From positions 411,361-475,360 of the forward strand of contig MNCI01033474.1 in assembly GCA_015680685.1 (NCBI GenBank): 64,000 nt of DNA, in the 5' to 3' direction. The notes under the pieces were generated by a model. It saw only the letters and a program-made list of their open reading frames with translations, ran no database searches and was not told where the DNA came from. Shown one piece after another: positions 1 to 12,429 of the stretch. Every line of letters starts with the position of its first letter. The stretch's first letter is position 1. This DNA comes from Gnetum montanum (taxonomy: Eukaryota > Streptophyta > Gnetopsida > Gnetales > Gnetaceae). Position numbers and translations under genes: made by a program.

Positions 1-2929
1 TCTTTCAATGAATGCACCTCGTCCTATAAGTACTACCCCAAACATGTACAAGTCCAAAGCGACTTGGCGTTCAGTACAACACAACCAGAAACTGCATCGT
101 ACACATTCCTTGGGACTTGCTCAATATTCCCTGGTAATTCTGGGAGAGCATCAATGTGAGTAGCTTCATAGTGATCCCATTGAAGCTTGGCACTTGTAGT
201 TGTAAGTACCACACATAGGAATCAACTATAATCAATGAATGCAAAGAAGCACAATAAACCCAAATGCTTAGCGTAATACATAAAACACACATACCTAGTT
301 CTGGATGAGCTTCTTGTAAGCGAGTAACCACATCATTAACAATGCCTTTAACAAAGTCTATCTTACTAGGCATCTTAGGCCATAGCCTTAGCTGGTCAGT
401 CGGTGTGGGACAAGCTGGGGAGGTCACTTCGATTGGAACCTGTGTTCCTGAAATCTCTGCCCAAGATGCGTGTGCCTCAAAAGTCTTGACATCTACCTCT
501 AATGCTAGAAATAATCAAGATAATTAAAAATAATGCATGAAAATTAAAAGGTACAAAAACATGAATTATGCTAAAGGAAACATACCAAAAGGCCCTTTGT
601 TGTTTATCTTTGGAGGATCACCAAGCTGCAACGATCCATTGAAGAAGCCATCAAGGACATCTCTGTCATCATCCAAATGGACACCTCTTTCATCACTGGG
701 TTGCCTGAGGGCATCCAAAGCCTCTGCAAGCTTCATCCCCATGATGTCTATCACATCCTCTGCTTGTGAGATGGGAGTTTCTTCAGTTGTTTCTTCCCTT
801 TCCATCGCTTCTTATTCTAGCCCTGTGACAATCACTTCAGGATTAGCCATTAGGGCCAAAGTCTCCCTCTCTCTCTCTCTAGACCTCCTCTAATAACACC
901 AACATTCTAATGTTAGTATGACATAGGGTACATATACATTTAATAAACATATACATTAAAATGTCATAATAAATAAATTAATAATAATAAAATGAAATAC
1001 TTACCTTCCACTAACAGTACAAACCGAATCTTCTTTTCCCTTGGTAGTATTGCATCCAGGGCAGGCTCCCTTGGGCGTTCTTTCCTCTTCACCTTCATCT
1101 TGGACTTCCCAATGGTGTCGCCAATCAAACGTTCAGGCCTTTTCATAGACGTGCGTAGCCCAAGTGGTTCCAATCCCAAACTATCATGGGAATGATGAGA
1201 ATGGCTGGCTACACCCCTACTAGTAACTGATACTGATTCCTCACTGTCCTTCGGTGGATCCTGGGATCTAGTGGTGCTAAATAGGTGGCGAATCCAGGGG
1301 CGGGATAATTGCAAATGGTCCCTCAAAACATGGTGGTTATAATCATAAACCACTAGGAACTCAGCGAACCTACGTAAATACCCCACAAAGAAAGCAAAGG
1401 TAAAATGAGATCTAGCATGGACGTTGGAACCTAACCTGATGATCTCCCTGCGAAGACCAGATACAAGAAACTATGCCCATTTGTAGTACCTTCATGTCTC
1501 TAAAATGGCACATATGACATGTGTAGTCTCAATCCCAAGGTTTCTCCCTTGAGAGAGAGATTTGGGGAATGCACGTGCCCGGAAGAGAGGATATAGAAAC
1601 TTCACCTTCACTGATCGGGTGTCGTCTCACAGAGCAAAACCTTTGTGACCTCGAGGCACACCTAACCACTCCTCCAACTCTCTTATGACCTAGTCCTCTT
1701 TCGTTGCTTTATCTATAGACACCATGGCAGCATCCATGGGCACACCAAAAAGATCAAAGAGAAATTCAGTGGTCAAGTGAAAAGATACTTTGACCCCCTA
1801 GACTCACGTGCTAAAATGGGAAGCATCACCATTGAAAGAATCTATAATAGTGACCATCTCGATAGCTAGAATTCTAGGAGTCCAAGCTGAAAATAAGTCC
1901 AGCAGACCTGCCTCAGTAAGATGACTGATGGTCAGCTCAAGAGCCCCCCTCTACAACCACCTTTGTGACTACTCCACCTCCCCAACTTCATGAAAAGGGT
2001 GGTCTCAGTGTGCCCCGTTATCACAGTGACTTCTTTGGGAGGGATGGCTACTGTAAAGAGAAAACAAAGAACAAAGAGTTAAAAACATAGTACAATATAA
2101 GGCAACAAAATAAAAGAAAATGGAGACTAGAGCATGGTCGTTTACCATCATTAAATGGTGTAGGTGGGATAGGTGCTAGATCAATTCTTTGAGGGAAGGT
2201 CGGCCCATTAGAAGACCATTCTCCATGTAACCAACAACAAACTTGGCAACACTCAAAGGCTCTTCAAAATTGCCTATGGTAGTTAACAAGAGCCGCCTTG
2301 GTCTGGTCCAACACCGTAGCACGAAGAATGAGGCCCGCCATGAAAATCTCTAGCGTTGTGCATGCTAATGCAAGCCTGCCATCATCATTGTGCATCCCAT
2401 GTTCATCAAAGAAGGGCCTACATAGAAAAAAAACATTCACATTTAGATGATGACATGAAATTTAAAAAAGGGATCAAAATTAAACAAGACAAAAAGGAGC
2501 ATACTTGTTTACTCTATATACCATCCTAGGTGGGTTATGAAATAGAGTGTGTACACGGAGAGCTAGGAAAAGTGTATTGCTATTATTATAATGACTACAC
2601 GTAGGCAGCTCCAACACACGAGTCAAAAGATGTGTAGATCTAGGGCCCTCAGCAGAGCCTCCTAAAACCCTAAAAAGTCCCTCATTGATATCAGTGATAA
2701 AAGTAAGCATGCCTTGTGTAGACCTAGGCAATGTTGTCTCAATGATGTCACGAGCTAACTGTTCACTCAGGTGGGACCATATAACCACACTAAAATGTTG
2801 TAACATGAAGGACAAAAATGAACTAACACCGAGGAGGAACCATATCACATGGGGCCCGATGCCCATGTCATAGGGGGGGTGTGTCTGGTCCAAAGGGGCC
2901 AAACCAAGCAAACACCCCAACAAGCTCAA
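1..2929 (-). pseudogene. Multi-exon gene remnant, function unknown
   Basis: Read on the minus strand, protein-like segments are separated by short AT-rich gaps with good splice signals. Proposed exons are about 2929-2500, 2417-2146, 2050-1436, 1369-1005, 889-586, 498-295 and 225 to the window edge. Donors GTAAGTATT, GTATGTTTC and GTATGTGTG and matching AG acceptors are visible. The reading phase is preserved across 2146/2050, 1436/1369, 586/498 and 295/225, which is hard to obtain by chance. The junction 1005/889 is out of phase, and the 2050-1436 segment has in-frame stops and a frameshift, so the copy is broken. The C-terminal part is acidic. I recognise no domain; the layout loosely recalls the extra mobile-domain-like genes some plant retrotransposons carry. 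It could be a captured host gene or a retroelement accessory gene. Confidence 0.5.
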
Positions 2930-3234
2930 CCACCAGAAGAGAATGTTTAGGTCCCCTGCACATAGCCAACCTAATGCTAGAAACGTTAGGTAAGTGAAAA
3001 AATTTTAGTGCTAACAATAGATCAAAACCACATAGACCAAAAATCACATAAACAAATGCTTTAAATGCCTAGCTTCACCCCATGAGATAAGGACACTAAT
3101 ATCTATTTAGTGTATCTGATGCTTGCTAGGGCACATTAGAATCCATGCCACGATAAACCCACATAAAAATGCAAAACATAAACACTCAAAAAACAAATAA
3201 ATGATATAAACATGAAACAGGAACATCCTCACAT
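2930..3234. other. Non-coding, nothing recognised
   Basis: AT-rich sequence without a supported gene or repeat. It separates the spliced remnant from the motif array that follows. Confidence 0.5.
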
Positions 3235-3330
3235 TCCAAGTCACGCTAGGCCTTCCCACCAGCAAGTCACGTTAGTCCTTCCCACTAGCAAGTCACGTTA
3301 GTCCTTCCCACTAGCAAGTCATGCTAGGCA
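3235..3330. repeat. 26-bp tandem repeat
   Basis: About three and a half tandem copies of a 26-bp unit containing AGCAAGTCACGTTAGTCC followed by a C-rich tail. The second and third copies are almost identical. They form the ordered start of the longer, dispersed AGTCACGYT array. Confidence 0.8.
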
Positions 3331-4390
3331 TCCGTCCCCAAGTCCCAGCACTCATGCTAGTGGCCCATATTCTAGCTCACACTGAAATTTGCAACTTAAT
3401 GTTCATGCTACCATAACATTTCCTGCCCTCCAAAGATCCCACATGCAGCTGCCAGCCTTCCAAAAAAGTCACGCTGACCATTTCTTGCCCTCCAAAGATC
3501 CAAAAAAATTCACAAGTCACGTTGCTCTGGGCAGACTCAAAAATTCACAAGTCACGCTACCCTCTAAAATTGAAAAAAATTTCCCAAAAAATCAAAGTCA
3601 TGTTGTTCATTCCCTATCCCAAAAATTTGAAGTCACGTTGTTCATTCCCTTTCCCGAAATCCAGAAAAATTCACAAGTAATGCTGCCCTGAAAAATTACA
3701 AGTCACATCGCTCTCAAAAATCAAAAAAAATTTATAGTCATGTTGCCAGGAAGGCAAAACAAAGAACTCCCAAGTTCACGTTGACTTTCCCCCCGATAGT
3801 CACGCTAAGAAAACCCAAAACCCTGCAACTAGTCATGCCAAGAAAGCCAAAAATTTTGCAACTAGAACACCAAGGAAACCAAAAACCCATGCCCTCACAC
3901 CCCAAACTCGCATTCACGCTGCCCACATTGAATCTCCCTTCTCCTGGCACCAAAGAAAACCAAGAACCCTATGGCCCAAGACGCCAAGAAAGCTAGGAAC
4001 ACTACCCACATGCTCACACCCCAAAATCATATTCACCCAAAATCGTAATCCCAAAAACCCCAAGAAAATCATAGCTCAAAAATCCAAGATCACAGCCAAA
4101 AAATCTTACCCTAGGTAACGCTGCTAGAGGAAAACAGGGGAGAAACAAACTTACACATGCAAAGCCTTCTTCCATGTTGGAATCCTGGCTTGGGGAAGAC
4201 ATTGGAGAAGCTCTTCGCTCTCCTCTATGAATGCCAGATTTGCCTGCCTCTTTCCTTTGTCCTAACTTGCCTCTCCTCTGCCCTTTTCCTTCATGTTGCC
4301 TTGTGCATGCTGACGTTGTTGACGGCAAGTCATGTTGATGTCGTAGCTCACGTTGCACTCCTAAGTCACACTGCAGTCAAGAAGTCATGC
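3235..4390. repeat. Dispersed AGTCACG(C/T)T motif array
   Basis: The nonamer AGTCACGCT and close variants (AGTCACGTT, AGTCATGCT, AGTCATGTT) recur roughly 24 times in 1.15 kb, at irregular spacing, within C/A-rich sequence. Most copies are on the plus strand. There is no convincing reading frame. The same core returns as inverted pairs at 10274-10662, so both blocks may belong to regulatory or untranslated parts of the neighbouring Tat-type element. Confidence 0.7.
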
Positions 4391-4974
4391 TAGCACAAAA
4401 TGCCCTTCCTCCACTTCAAAATCCTTTTTTTAAACCCAACACATTCTATTTTTTATCTTCTTTTGTTTTACTTTATTTTTTATCGCTTTATATTTGCTTT
4501 ATTTGTTTAAATTTGTTTTCATTTGTGTTATATGTTGGCATGCATCCCTCATTATTCCAGCCTCTGGAGATGAGGCCCAAAATTTTTCTTCTTATGAGAA
4601 AGAGGAAAAAACACAAAAAAATCAACAACAACAATAAACATGTAGGAACATCCGAAAATACATAACAATGCACATAAAATTCATAAAACTTTAAAATCCT
4701 CATGAACTTGTTGTTCACTCAAAAATTTAAAAGTCAAAGTTTAAAAGTGGTGCATGCACTCGGTCCAAATGACAAGTCAACATAACTAGCCTGATATGGC
4801 CTTAAACTACCATCTGGCCCAGTATGGCCTTAACCTACCATCTGGCCCGGTATGGCCTTAAACTACCATGACTCCTACCGCATCTCCTGATTTTTGTTAG
4901 TACATAGTTCACTTATATTTAGTAACTCCTTCACCAAGAGGATGTCTCTTACTCCACTCCTATTTTAAATTGGC
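4391..4974. other. T-rich non-coding stretch with a 28-bp triplication
   Basis: A T-rich stretch (4425-4540) is followed by three head-to-tail copies of a 28-bp unit starting TATGGCCTTAAACTACC at 4795, 4823 and 4851. No coding potential is visible. It may be leader or spacer of the Tat-type element whose pol begins just downstream. Confidence 0.6.
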
Positions 4975-7900
4975 ATGGGCAAGCACATGGCCACAAAGAA
5001 TATCCTCTCAATATTGTCTCTCAATGGACCATACAGGGAGGTAGAAAGAGCAATCAACCTAGAATCCTTAGATCTAGACCCATCCACTTATTCCAATTTA
5101 ATAGCCTCCACTCAAGAAACATCATACTAGCCTAAAAACATGACTAAGACTTTGGACCTGGAAGTTGATAATATCACTGAAGATCCTCTAGTTGAAATCC
5201 CCATTGCCATAGTCAATGACGAAGCCAGAACATTGAAATTAAGTGCCCTACTAGACTCGCAACTCGTAGGTGACATCACTCAAGTCTTAAAAGACAACAT
5301 AAAAATGTTTGCATGGTCATACATAGACATGTCAAGATTTGACCCCTAGATCATCCAAAATAACATCATTCTCGATGAAAAAATCAAATCGATAAAACAA
5401 AAAGCACAAAAGGTCAGACCCGAGGTAGCATTAGTTGTCCATGTGGAAATCACAAAACTCTACCAAGCTAGATTCATTTGGGCCTTTGATTATTCTGATT
5501 AGGTATCAAACATTGTTGTAGTTCCTAAGAAGAATGGTAGTATACACATATGCATTGATTTTCGTGACCTTAACACAGCCACTATAAAGGATGATTTTCC
5601 TTTACCTAGCATTAATCAACTTACTGACACAACTACTAGGCATGCACTATTGTCCTTTATGGATGGATTTTCAGGGTACAACCAAATAAGAATCAATTTG
5701 GAACATCAACCTAGAACAACTTTCACGCCACCTTGGGGTACATTCTGTTATACTATGATGTCATTTGGCCTTTAAAATGCAGGAGCTACATATCAACGAG
5801 CAATGACATATATATTTAGTGATTACATGCTCAATTTGCTCAATGATTACGTGGATGACATCATAATTAAATCTAAGACAACCAAACAACATGCAAAAGA
5901 TATAGACCTAGTGCTTAAACGTTGTCTCAAATATGACCTTAGGCTCAATCCAAAGAAGTGTGTCTTTGGTGTTAAAACAGGCAAGATGCTAGGTTTCATA
6001 GTGTCTAAAATGGGAATACGGGTAGATCCTAATAAGGTTAATGCAATAACTAATATGCAACCACCAAAAAACCTCACCAAATTACTTAGCCTTCAAGGTA
6101 GACTGCAGTTTATAAGACGCTTTATCAAAAAGTTGATAGATAAGTTAAGACCTATGCAGCACCTATTATGAAAAGATATGCATTTCCAATGGATCCAATA
6201 ATGTCAAGAAGCATTCGAAAACATAAAACAAGAGCTAACCCAACTACCAACTGTCTATCCCCCATAAAGCGATAAACCCTTTTATATCTACCTTGCAACT
6301 TCTGATGCTTCTATTGCATCAATGCTTTGTCAAAAACGTCACGATGGAGCCGAGATCCCCATATATTACTTAAGCCATGCTTTAATTGCCTATGAACAAC
6401 CATACAATGATGTGGAGAAGTCATGCCTTTCCCTCATCTTCGCCTTGAAGAACTGGCAGCATTATCTCTTTCGTAATCAAGTTTACATCATTTGCAAACA
6501 TAACATACTCCATGCTATCACCAATAATATCTACGAGTCAAGTAGGATAGCTAGGTGGAAAGCAATGATCATGGAATTTGACTTACACTATGTTGCTCAA
6601 TCCTCCACAAAAGGTCAAGTGATAGTAACGCAATTAGCCATTTTGCCAACACCTGATCAGGCAATAGTTAACCCCAAATTCCCTGATGAAAATGTTAACA
6701 GTATAGATGTCGTACCCGACAGCTATGAGGCAATCCTCTATTTTGATGGGGCTTCAACCTCCCGGGGAGGAAGTGTTGCAGCTATTTTAACGTACCCCTC
6801 TAGAGAAATCCAACCCTTCGCTTACTGATTAACCTTTCCTTGTACCAATAACGTGGCGGAATACAAAGGTCTTCTTCAAGGTCTTCATGTAACTTCAGGG
6901 ATCTCACGTCTTGTAATTTGAGATGATTCATAGCTAGTTATTAATCAAGTCACTGAGGTTTATGCATGTAAGGCTCTTCATTTGCAACCATATTGTGATT
7001 TGACCAAACATCTACTGAGACAACTAGTAGAAACCGATATATAGCATGTCCCTAGAAGCGAAAACACCATTGCTGATGCACTTGCCACACTAGTCTTAAA
7101 TATGACATCCAAAATGTTCCATGCATTGCCAAGCTCTATAACAAGTTGTGCTGAACCTATAATTAACACGCGTGACAAAATTCCTATAACATCTGTTATT
7201 ACAACACACGCAATAGAATGGTACGATGACATAAAAGAGTACCTTCTAAGAGGCAAACCATCACAACACTTGAAAAATGCTCAAAAGGACACCGTGCAAA
7301 AATGCTCCTGGCAATACGCATTAATAGGAGACACCTTGTGTCACAAATCCTACGAAGGCATTCTGTTGATATGCATTAGTAGCATCGATGGTCAAACGAT
7401 TGTAGAACAAGTCCATGAAGGACTTTCTGGAGGACACATTGCACCTAAAGCAATGGAAACAAAGATTAGGCACTTAGGCTACTACTGGCCACACATGGAG
7501 TATGATTGCATTTCCAAAGTTAGAACATGTGACATTTTCCAAAAGCATGTAATCTAATACATGTGACACCTAACAAATTGCATACAACACAAATCACATG
7601 GTCATTCCAAAAATGGGGGTTAGACTTAATTGGACCAATAACGCCATCATCTTCAGTAGGACATGGCTTTATTATCACCGCAACTCAATATTTCACAAAA
7701 TGGGTAGAAGTTATTCCCCTTAGGAAGACCACTTCAAAACACATTTGCACTTTCATCATAGAAAATATCGTGACCCGTTTTGGTATTCCAATGATCATTG
7801 TTACCGAAAATGGGCCACAGTTCAGTAGTGCAAATAATAAACGCTTTTGTGAAGATCTAAGCATTAAACATGCATTTTCATCACCTTACTACCCACAAAG

Positions 7901-8335
7901 CAATGGTCAAGTGGAGGCTACAAAAAAACTGTCATCATGGTGCTCAAAAAGATGCTAAATCAGAGCAAGAAAAAATGGCATCAATAATTAGTTTACGCAT
8001 TCTGGGCATACAGAATGACACATCGAACATCTATGGGTGAAACTCCCTATAGTTTTGTGTATGGATCTGAAGCTGTTTTACCTTTAGAGTTGCAAGTTCC
8101 CTCATTGCAGATAGCTCTCTCTGGCCTTCTCAATGAAAGTCAAAACAATGAACTACGCATTTCTGACCTTGACTCGGTAGAGGAGGAATGTGTGCGAACA
8201 CTTGATCAAATCGAGTGGTACCAAAAACAACAGCAGCAACGACACAAACACGATCTGCACAAGCACCCAATCAAAGAAGGAGACTTAGTCCTTAAATTCA
8301 TGCGTGAACACTCAGATAAATTCTTAGCCAATTGA
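4975..8335 (+). pseudogene. pol: Tat-lineage Ty3/gypsy pol (RT, RNase H, second RNase H, integrase), decayed
   Basis: One frame runs from about 4975 to 7557 with several in-frame stops (for example near 5347, 5503, 5773 and 6169), then shifts near 7557 and again near 7955. Reverse transcriptase shows the palm motif FMDGFSGYNQI and the catalytic YVDD (about 5848). An RNase H follows (6290-6680). A second RNase H-like domain (6735-7080) starts LYFDGASTSRGG and continues NNVAEYKGLLQG; this dual arrangement is characteristic of plant Tat elements. Integrase has an H2C2-type region before 7557, the first catalytic Asp in GLDLIGPI, Glu in place of the second Asp (TENGPQF), and the catalytic Glu in NGQVEA. 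Gag and protease are missing upstream, so the element is 5'-truncated and inactive. It could have served as helper for the E family. Confidence 0.9.
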
Positions 8336-8479
8336 GAAGGGCCTTACTTAGTCACCAAAGCATTCAATAATGGAGCATTCAAACTTGCTAATATGAATGA
8401 AAACGAGTTTGCTAATCCTACAAATCACTTGTACCTGAAACGGTACTATGTCTGATAAACTTGAGGTACAGAAAATTCT

Positions 8480-8775
8480 TGGCATCATGACTTAAAACTG
8501 ATACCATAGAAAAGTCCTGGAGTCATGATAATAAACTGACACCATAGAGCTTTGTCTGGCATGACACTAAACTATCATATCTATCCACCATGGCATGAAA
8601 CTAGCATCCAAAGTCTACTAAGACTATAAACTGGTTTGTCTCTTCACAGTCCACTATGACTATAAACTAGCAATGCACCATCCGCTACGACGCTAAACTG
8701 GCACCGTCCAAAGGGTTATGATGTAAAACTAATCCACAACGGTCCGCTAAGACTATAAACTGGTGACATCATCGA
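8480..8775. repeat. Degenerate tandem array with TAAACTG core
   Basis: About nine units of roughly 30-37 bp, each containing a form of GACTATAAACTGG, lie directly 3' of the Tat-type pol. Tandem repeats in the 3' untranslated region are a known habit of Tat elements, and the position fits. Confidence 0.7.
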
Positions 8776-10270
8776 CGACCGGGCAAATTTTGAAAAGATA
8801 TGTTGCTGCAATTGGTTGTACATGCTCCACAAAAACTTGCTGCACAATTTGTCTCATCAACACTAATGAAGCTGATGTTGTTCATAATTCTATTTCCTTT
8901 GAAAATTACACGTGGTGACTCCATCTCCTGGTTTAAAGTGCTTAGTTAACCGATTCATTTGTGTTTTTTTCTTGTCTTCTTAGAGTTGTGTTTGCAAGAT
9001 GACACTCTTGAGGCGTTCGTACATAGATGCACTTCATCGTGACGACAAGGTATCACATTCTTTCTGACGCACATAATTGGGTTAATCAATCCATTTATAA
9101 GTACATTCCCAACTCCTGATACATCCCCTATTTCCCCATCATGTTCCAATTGTCCTATTTAATTACACCCTTGGATACATTCCACTTAATTCAAAACTCT
9201 AGATACATTGTAGCAAACTATGACTCTCTAAGTAGTTGCAACGCAAAACACTGTACACAGTACATGATGCAAAATGCAAGTGCTCAAACATGAGCATGGC
9301 ACAAAAGGCAAGCTCTTTCAAAAAGACTGAGAAAAGAAAAATAAAAGAAAAGGAAAGGATAAAAGAAAACAAAAACAAAGGAAAAGAAGAATCAAACAAA
9401 AAAGAAAAGAACAAAAAGGTCAAAGAGCAGAATGCATAGAAAAGGTCTTCATGATCCTGTTGACATCATAAACCATAGACTATTGGCAATTCTCATACAA
9501 GCCTAAGGCGAGAAGGCAATTGTCTTGAAAAAGAGTTACGCTCATGTCTCAAAGAAACCATGTTGCACACCATCATGTAGCTTTGGTTGTTTACAACGGG
9601 CCCCATAAACACTATATAAGAGTCCTATTTCTCCAAAGAATGCACTTCATATGTCTTGGCTTTGAGTCTGCTAAATACTAGCTATGGACAAGGACCAAAG
9701 ATATAGCTCATTCGTGTAAGAGAATTCCCCTCCTGCAATCCTAGCAATAATAATGATCCCTGATCAACTCCTGACTTCCCCGGTTACAATCCCTTGCATC
9801 TTGAACCACATTCCCTCAATCCCATGTACTTTTGAAAATGGTGCCATGACATCCAGCCAAGGGCAGACGATTAATGCTTGGTACTTGTTTGTTCATGATG
9901 TTTTGCACTTCTTTGTCGACGCCTCTCAGGTAGATTCCTCTAGACATCAATAAAAAGAAGCCAATGAAACACCACTAATTTTGGCCTAACACTTCAAAAC
10001 AAGAATGACTCAAGCCCTTTCAAGCTTTTGGGAAGCAAAATTTGGCTAAGGCATGGAAACCACGCTCAGCTAAATCAAGCCAGCTTGCTCATTCTCATCA
10101 AGCTGGAAGCTTGCCCATAGTGTGACCAACTCTCGAAGTCTCAAAACTGAGCCAAAAAAATCTAATCTACAACGTGCAAGTCATCCTCAAAGCACATCTT
10201 TGACAACTTCTAGTCCCAACTTTCGAAATGTCAAATTTTAGCTCAAAATTGCAACTTTTGCAAGATTTCA
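8776..10270. other. 3' untranslated/U3 candidate of the Tat-type element, no gene
   Basis: No supported reading frame. It contains a 130-bp purine-rich tract (9310-9440) and a TATA-like CTATATAAGAG near 9612. The left end of the LTR that finishes at 12003 should lie here, but I could not place it because no second copy is present for comparison. Confidence 0.4.
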
Positions 10271-10273
10271 TAT

Positions 10274-10662
10274 GTCACGCTGCAGCGTTACTGTAGCGTG
10301 ACCTACTCAAAGTGGTTCCAAAAAAGTCACATCCAGGCTCAAATTCTAGATTTCATATCACTCTTAAGATCAACTATAGCCAGACAATAGTTGCACTCAA
10401 GAATCAAGCTTCAAAATCACAATTTCAAAAAAAATGCATGATTCTGGAGTCATGTCACGCTGCATGTCATGCTGTAGCATGACTCCAGTGTGACATATCA
10501 TAAATAACTCAAAACAGCGCACATTCAGGCTCAAATTTCAACTTGCAGGTTCAAACACAGGCAGGCAATAGTTGCATTCAAGGAGCAAGCTTCACAAATC
10601 AAAATTTGGTGTCAAAAGTCTCATTTAGGCCAAGGTCACGCTAAGGACACACCTAGCGTGAC
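10274..10662. promoter_or_regulatory. Three inverted repeats built on GTCACGCT/AGCGTGAC
   Basis: Three hairpin-capable inverted repeats occur in 390 bp. The first pairs GTCACGCT (10274-10281) with AGCGTGAC (10295-10302). The second pairs CTGGAGTCATG (10444-10454) with CATGACTCCAG (10478-10488) and encloses GTCATGCT/AGCATGAC. The third pairs GTCACGCTA (10635-10643) with TAGCGTGAC (10654-10662). They lie 0.4-0.8 kb upstream of a TATA box at 11063, so a U3 regulatory role is plausible but inferred. Confidence 0.6.
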
Positions 10663-11062
10663 AGCCCAGCGTGAGTGTCTACTGAATGCCCAGAATGAGT
10701 GTAATAAGATATGCCTCAAAAAGTCATGGAACCACCCGAATCGGCATCTTGCAACGGTCAAAGTGGTCAAATCAAAGATCCAAAAGTTTCAAGCGAGCCA
10801 GGGTCAATTTCTCTTGTAGTACATTGTAAATCTTCATTTCTAGGCTTATCACGCCCTCACAATCTAAATTGTATGTGCTTCCATGGGCTTGAGTAAGCCA
10901 CACATTGTAAGATACAATGTATCTAGTCAAAAACGTAACCTGCCTACACACGACCAACTCACACACAACTGTCCATCAGACACGTGTCACTCGATCCATT
11001 TTCCTCTCATCTCTCAACCGTCGATTCCATCCATGGATTCTATGCCTGAACCTAGCCAAGCC

Positions 11063-11071
11063 CTATAAATA
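11063..11071 (+). promoter_or_regulatory. TATA box of a candidate LTR
   Basis: CTATAAATA within CCCTATAAATACC, about 0.5 kb upstream of the conserved U5 segment. Its spacing and orientation fit an LTR promoter. Confidence 0.55.
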
Positions 11072-11596
11072 CCCTGTCAACTCACATAAATGGGGTTGGC
11101 AATTTTTGAGTTAAATGGCTTAGCAAACTCATACCAACGATCCTTGGGCGCTCGGCACACTCTAACTCCTAGCATCCAAGCACTTCTAAAACACATCACA
11201 TCACCCTGGGGCTTGGTGCTTGACCTGCCATCTACACGTGCAACTACGCTTTGACCGGTGCACATCTTTTCTATGCAATACAATACAGCTCATTTTTCCA
11301 GCCATTATATTATTTACTTTCTCTTACATTCAGTTCACGTTTTGTTTACTTTTTGATTATGATACTAGTTTAAGTTTACACTTCGTACATGTTTTTTTGC
11401 ATCTTAAAATATCAGTTACAATAATCCCAGTGCAAGCCGTAGTTTATGCTTGGGGAAGTCCTTGGTTAATTTGCGTGCAGACCATCCAAGGCACTCTTCC
11501 TTCGTTTACTTTTCTAGCTTGCCCTCGGGCGAAGGTAGGGTCAGCTATGTCTGCCCAACAATATTTCAGTGTTTGGTTTCCCTTCCAAGCTTACAC

Positions 11597-12003
11597 TGAT
11601 GATTTAGGTTAGTACAACTACTTGGTAACCCAGTAGCATACCTAGGATCTGCACTTGGTAATCCCAGTGATAGTCGTGCACAAAGTCCAAGATGTGTACA
11701 GATAATCAAGGAACGGCTGCTCATCGCACTTAGGCTAGTTTAGATTCTCTCTCACCCTTTCTCTCTTAACTTAGATAATATTACCTTCCATTGCCTTCAG
11801 GAGTAGCATTAGGTTAGAAACACATCATACACCCCACTTTGGACTAAACCATACGTGACAAAGCTAATACTAGTCCAGGTGGGAAGACAGCGAACTACGA
11901 CCTAAGGCTAACTGTCTAGATGCCACAAATAGTTCGTCTGTAGAGTTTGACCGGAATGCTCATATTCGTATGGTTGAGTGTAGGGGTACCTCACCACTCA
12001 TCA
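11597..12003 (+). repeat. E-type LTR 3' part (R/U5) ending CTCATCA
   Basis: About 400 bp closely matches the 3' half of the E-family LTRs, including the segment around TTGGTAACCCAGTAGC, the TTCGTATGGTTGAGTG block and the terminal CTCATCA. Upstream of about 11597 the similarity fades, so either this LTR is truncated there or it has a different U3. It lies on the same strand as, and downstream of, the Tat-type pol, which makes it the best candidate for that element's 3' LTR. Confidence 0.75.
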
Positions 12004-12410
12004 ATATTCAAATTTTTTATTATGATATAGTCAAATGTCTTTTAATGCTTTTGGTAATTTTAATTTTTTTTATAATCATTCTATTATTTTTCTACGATCT
12101 CATTTATTATTTTTTAACATAGGTATCAAGACATTGACCTATTTACTATTAATGAACTAGTTAGGTTTCTTACACATGGAGTTTTTCCTTTGTAATTTAT
12201 GTTTTTTGTTTCACTATTTATACATTTTTCTACCCCTATGTGCATGTTTTTTTATCAATATCTACTACTTTGTCTATCATATTTTCTTTGGTATCCTACT
12301 CTTTTCTTAAGTTGTGATTTATTTTATCTATACATTTGTATTTTCTTTATGTAATACCTTTTTATCATAAGTTTAATTAATAGGAAGTTACAAGCAGGTA
12401 TTAGAGATAA
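12004..12410 (+). repeat. Candidate 5' LTR end and primer-binding site of element B
   Basis: Part of this T-rich segment (about 12045-12170) resembles 26925-27044 on the far side of element B. It ends ...GTTACA at 12392 and is followed by GGTATTAGAG, a degenerate form of the initiator tRNA-Met primer site TGGTATCAGAGC. B's gag-like sequence starts soon after. The boundary is approximate. Confidence 0.45.
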
Positions 12411-12429
12411 AGGTTTGACAAATATTCTT

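Noticed and set aside
3235-4390. CRISPR-like array
   Set aside because: Motif copies are short, irregularly spaced and variable, and the genome is that of a plant.
9236-9439. Lys/Glu-rich 67-codon frame
   Set aside because: It is the translation of a purine-rich tract; the opposite strand is equally open, and there is no context for a gene.
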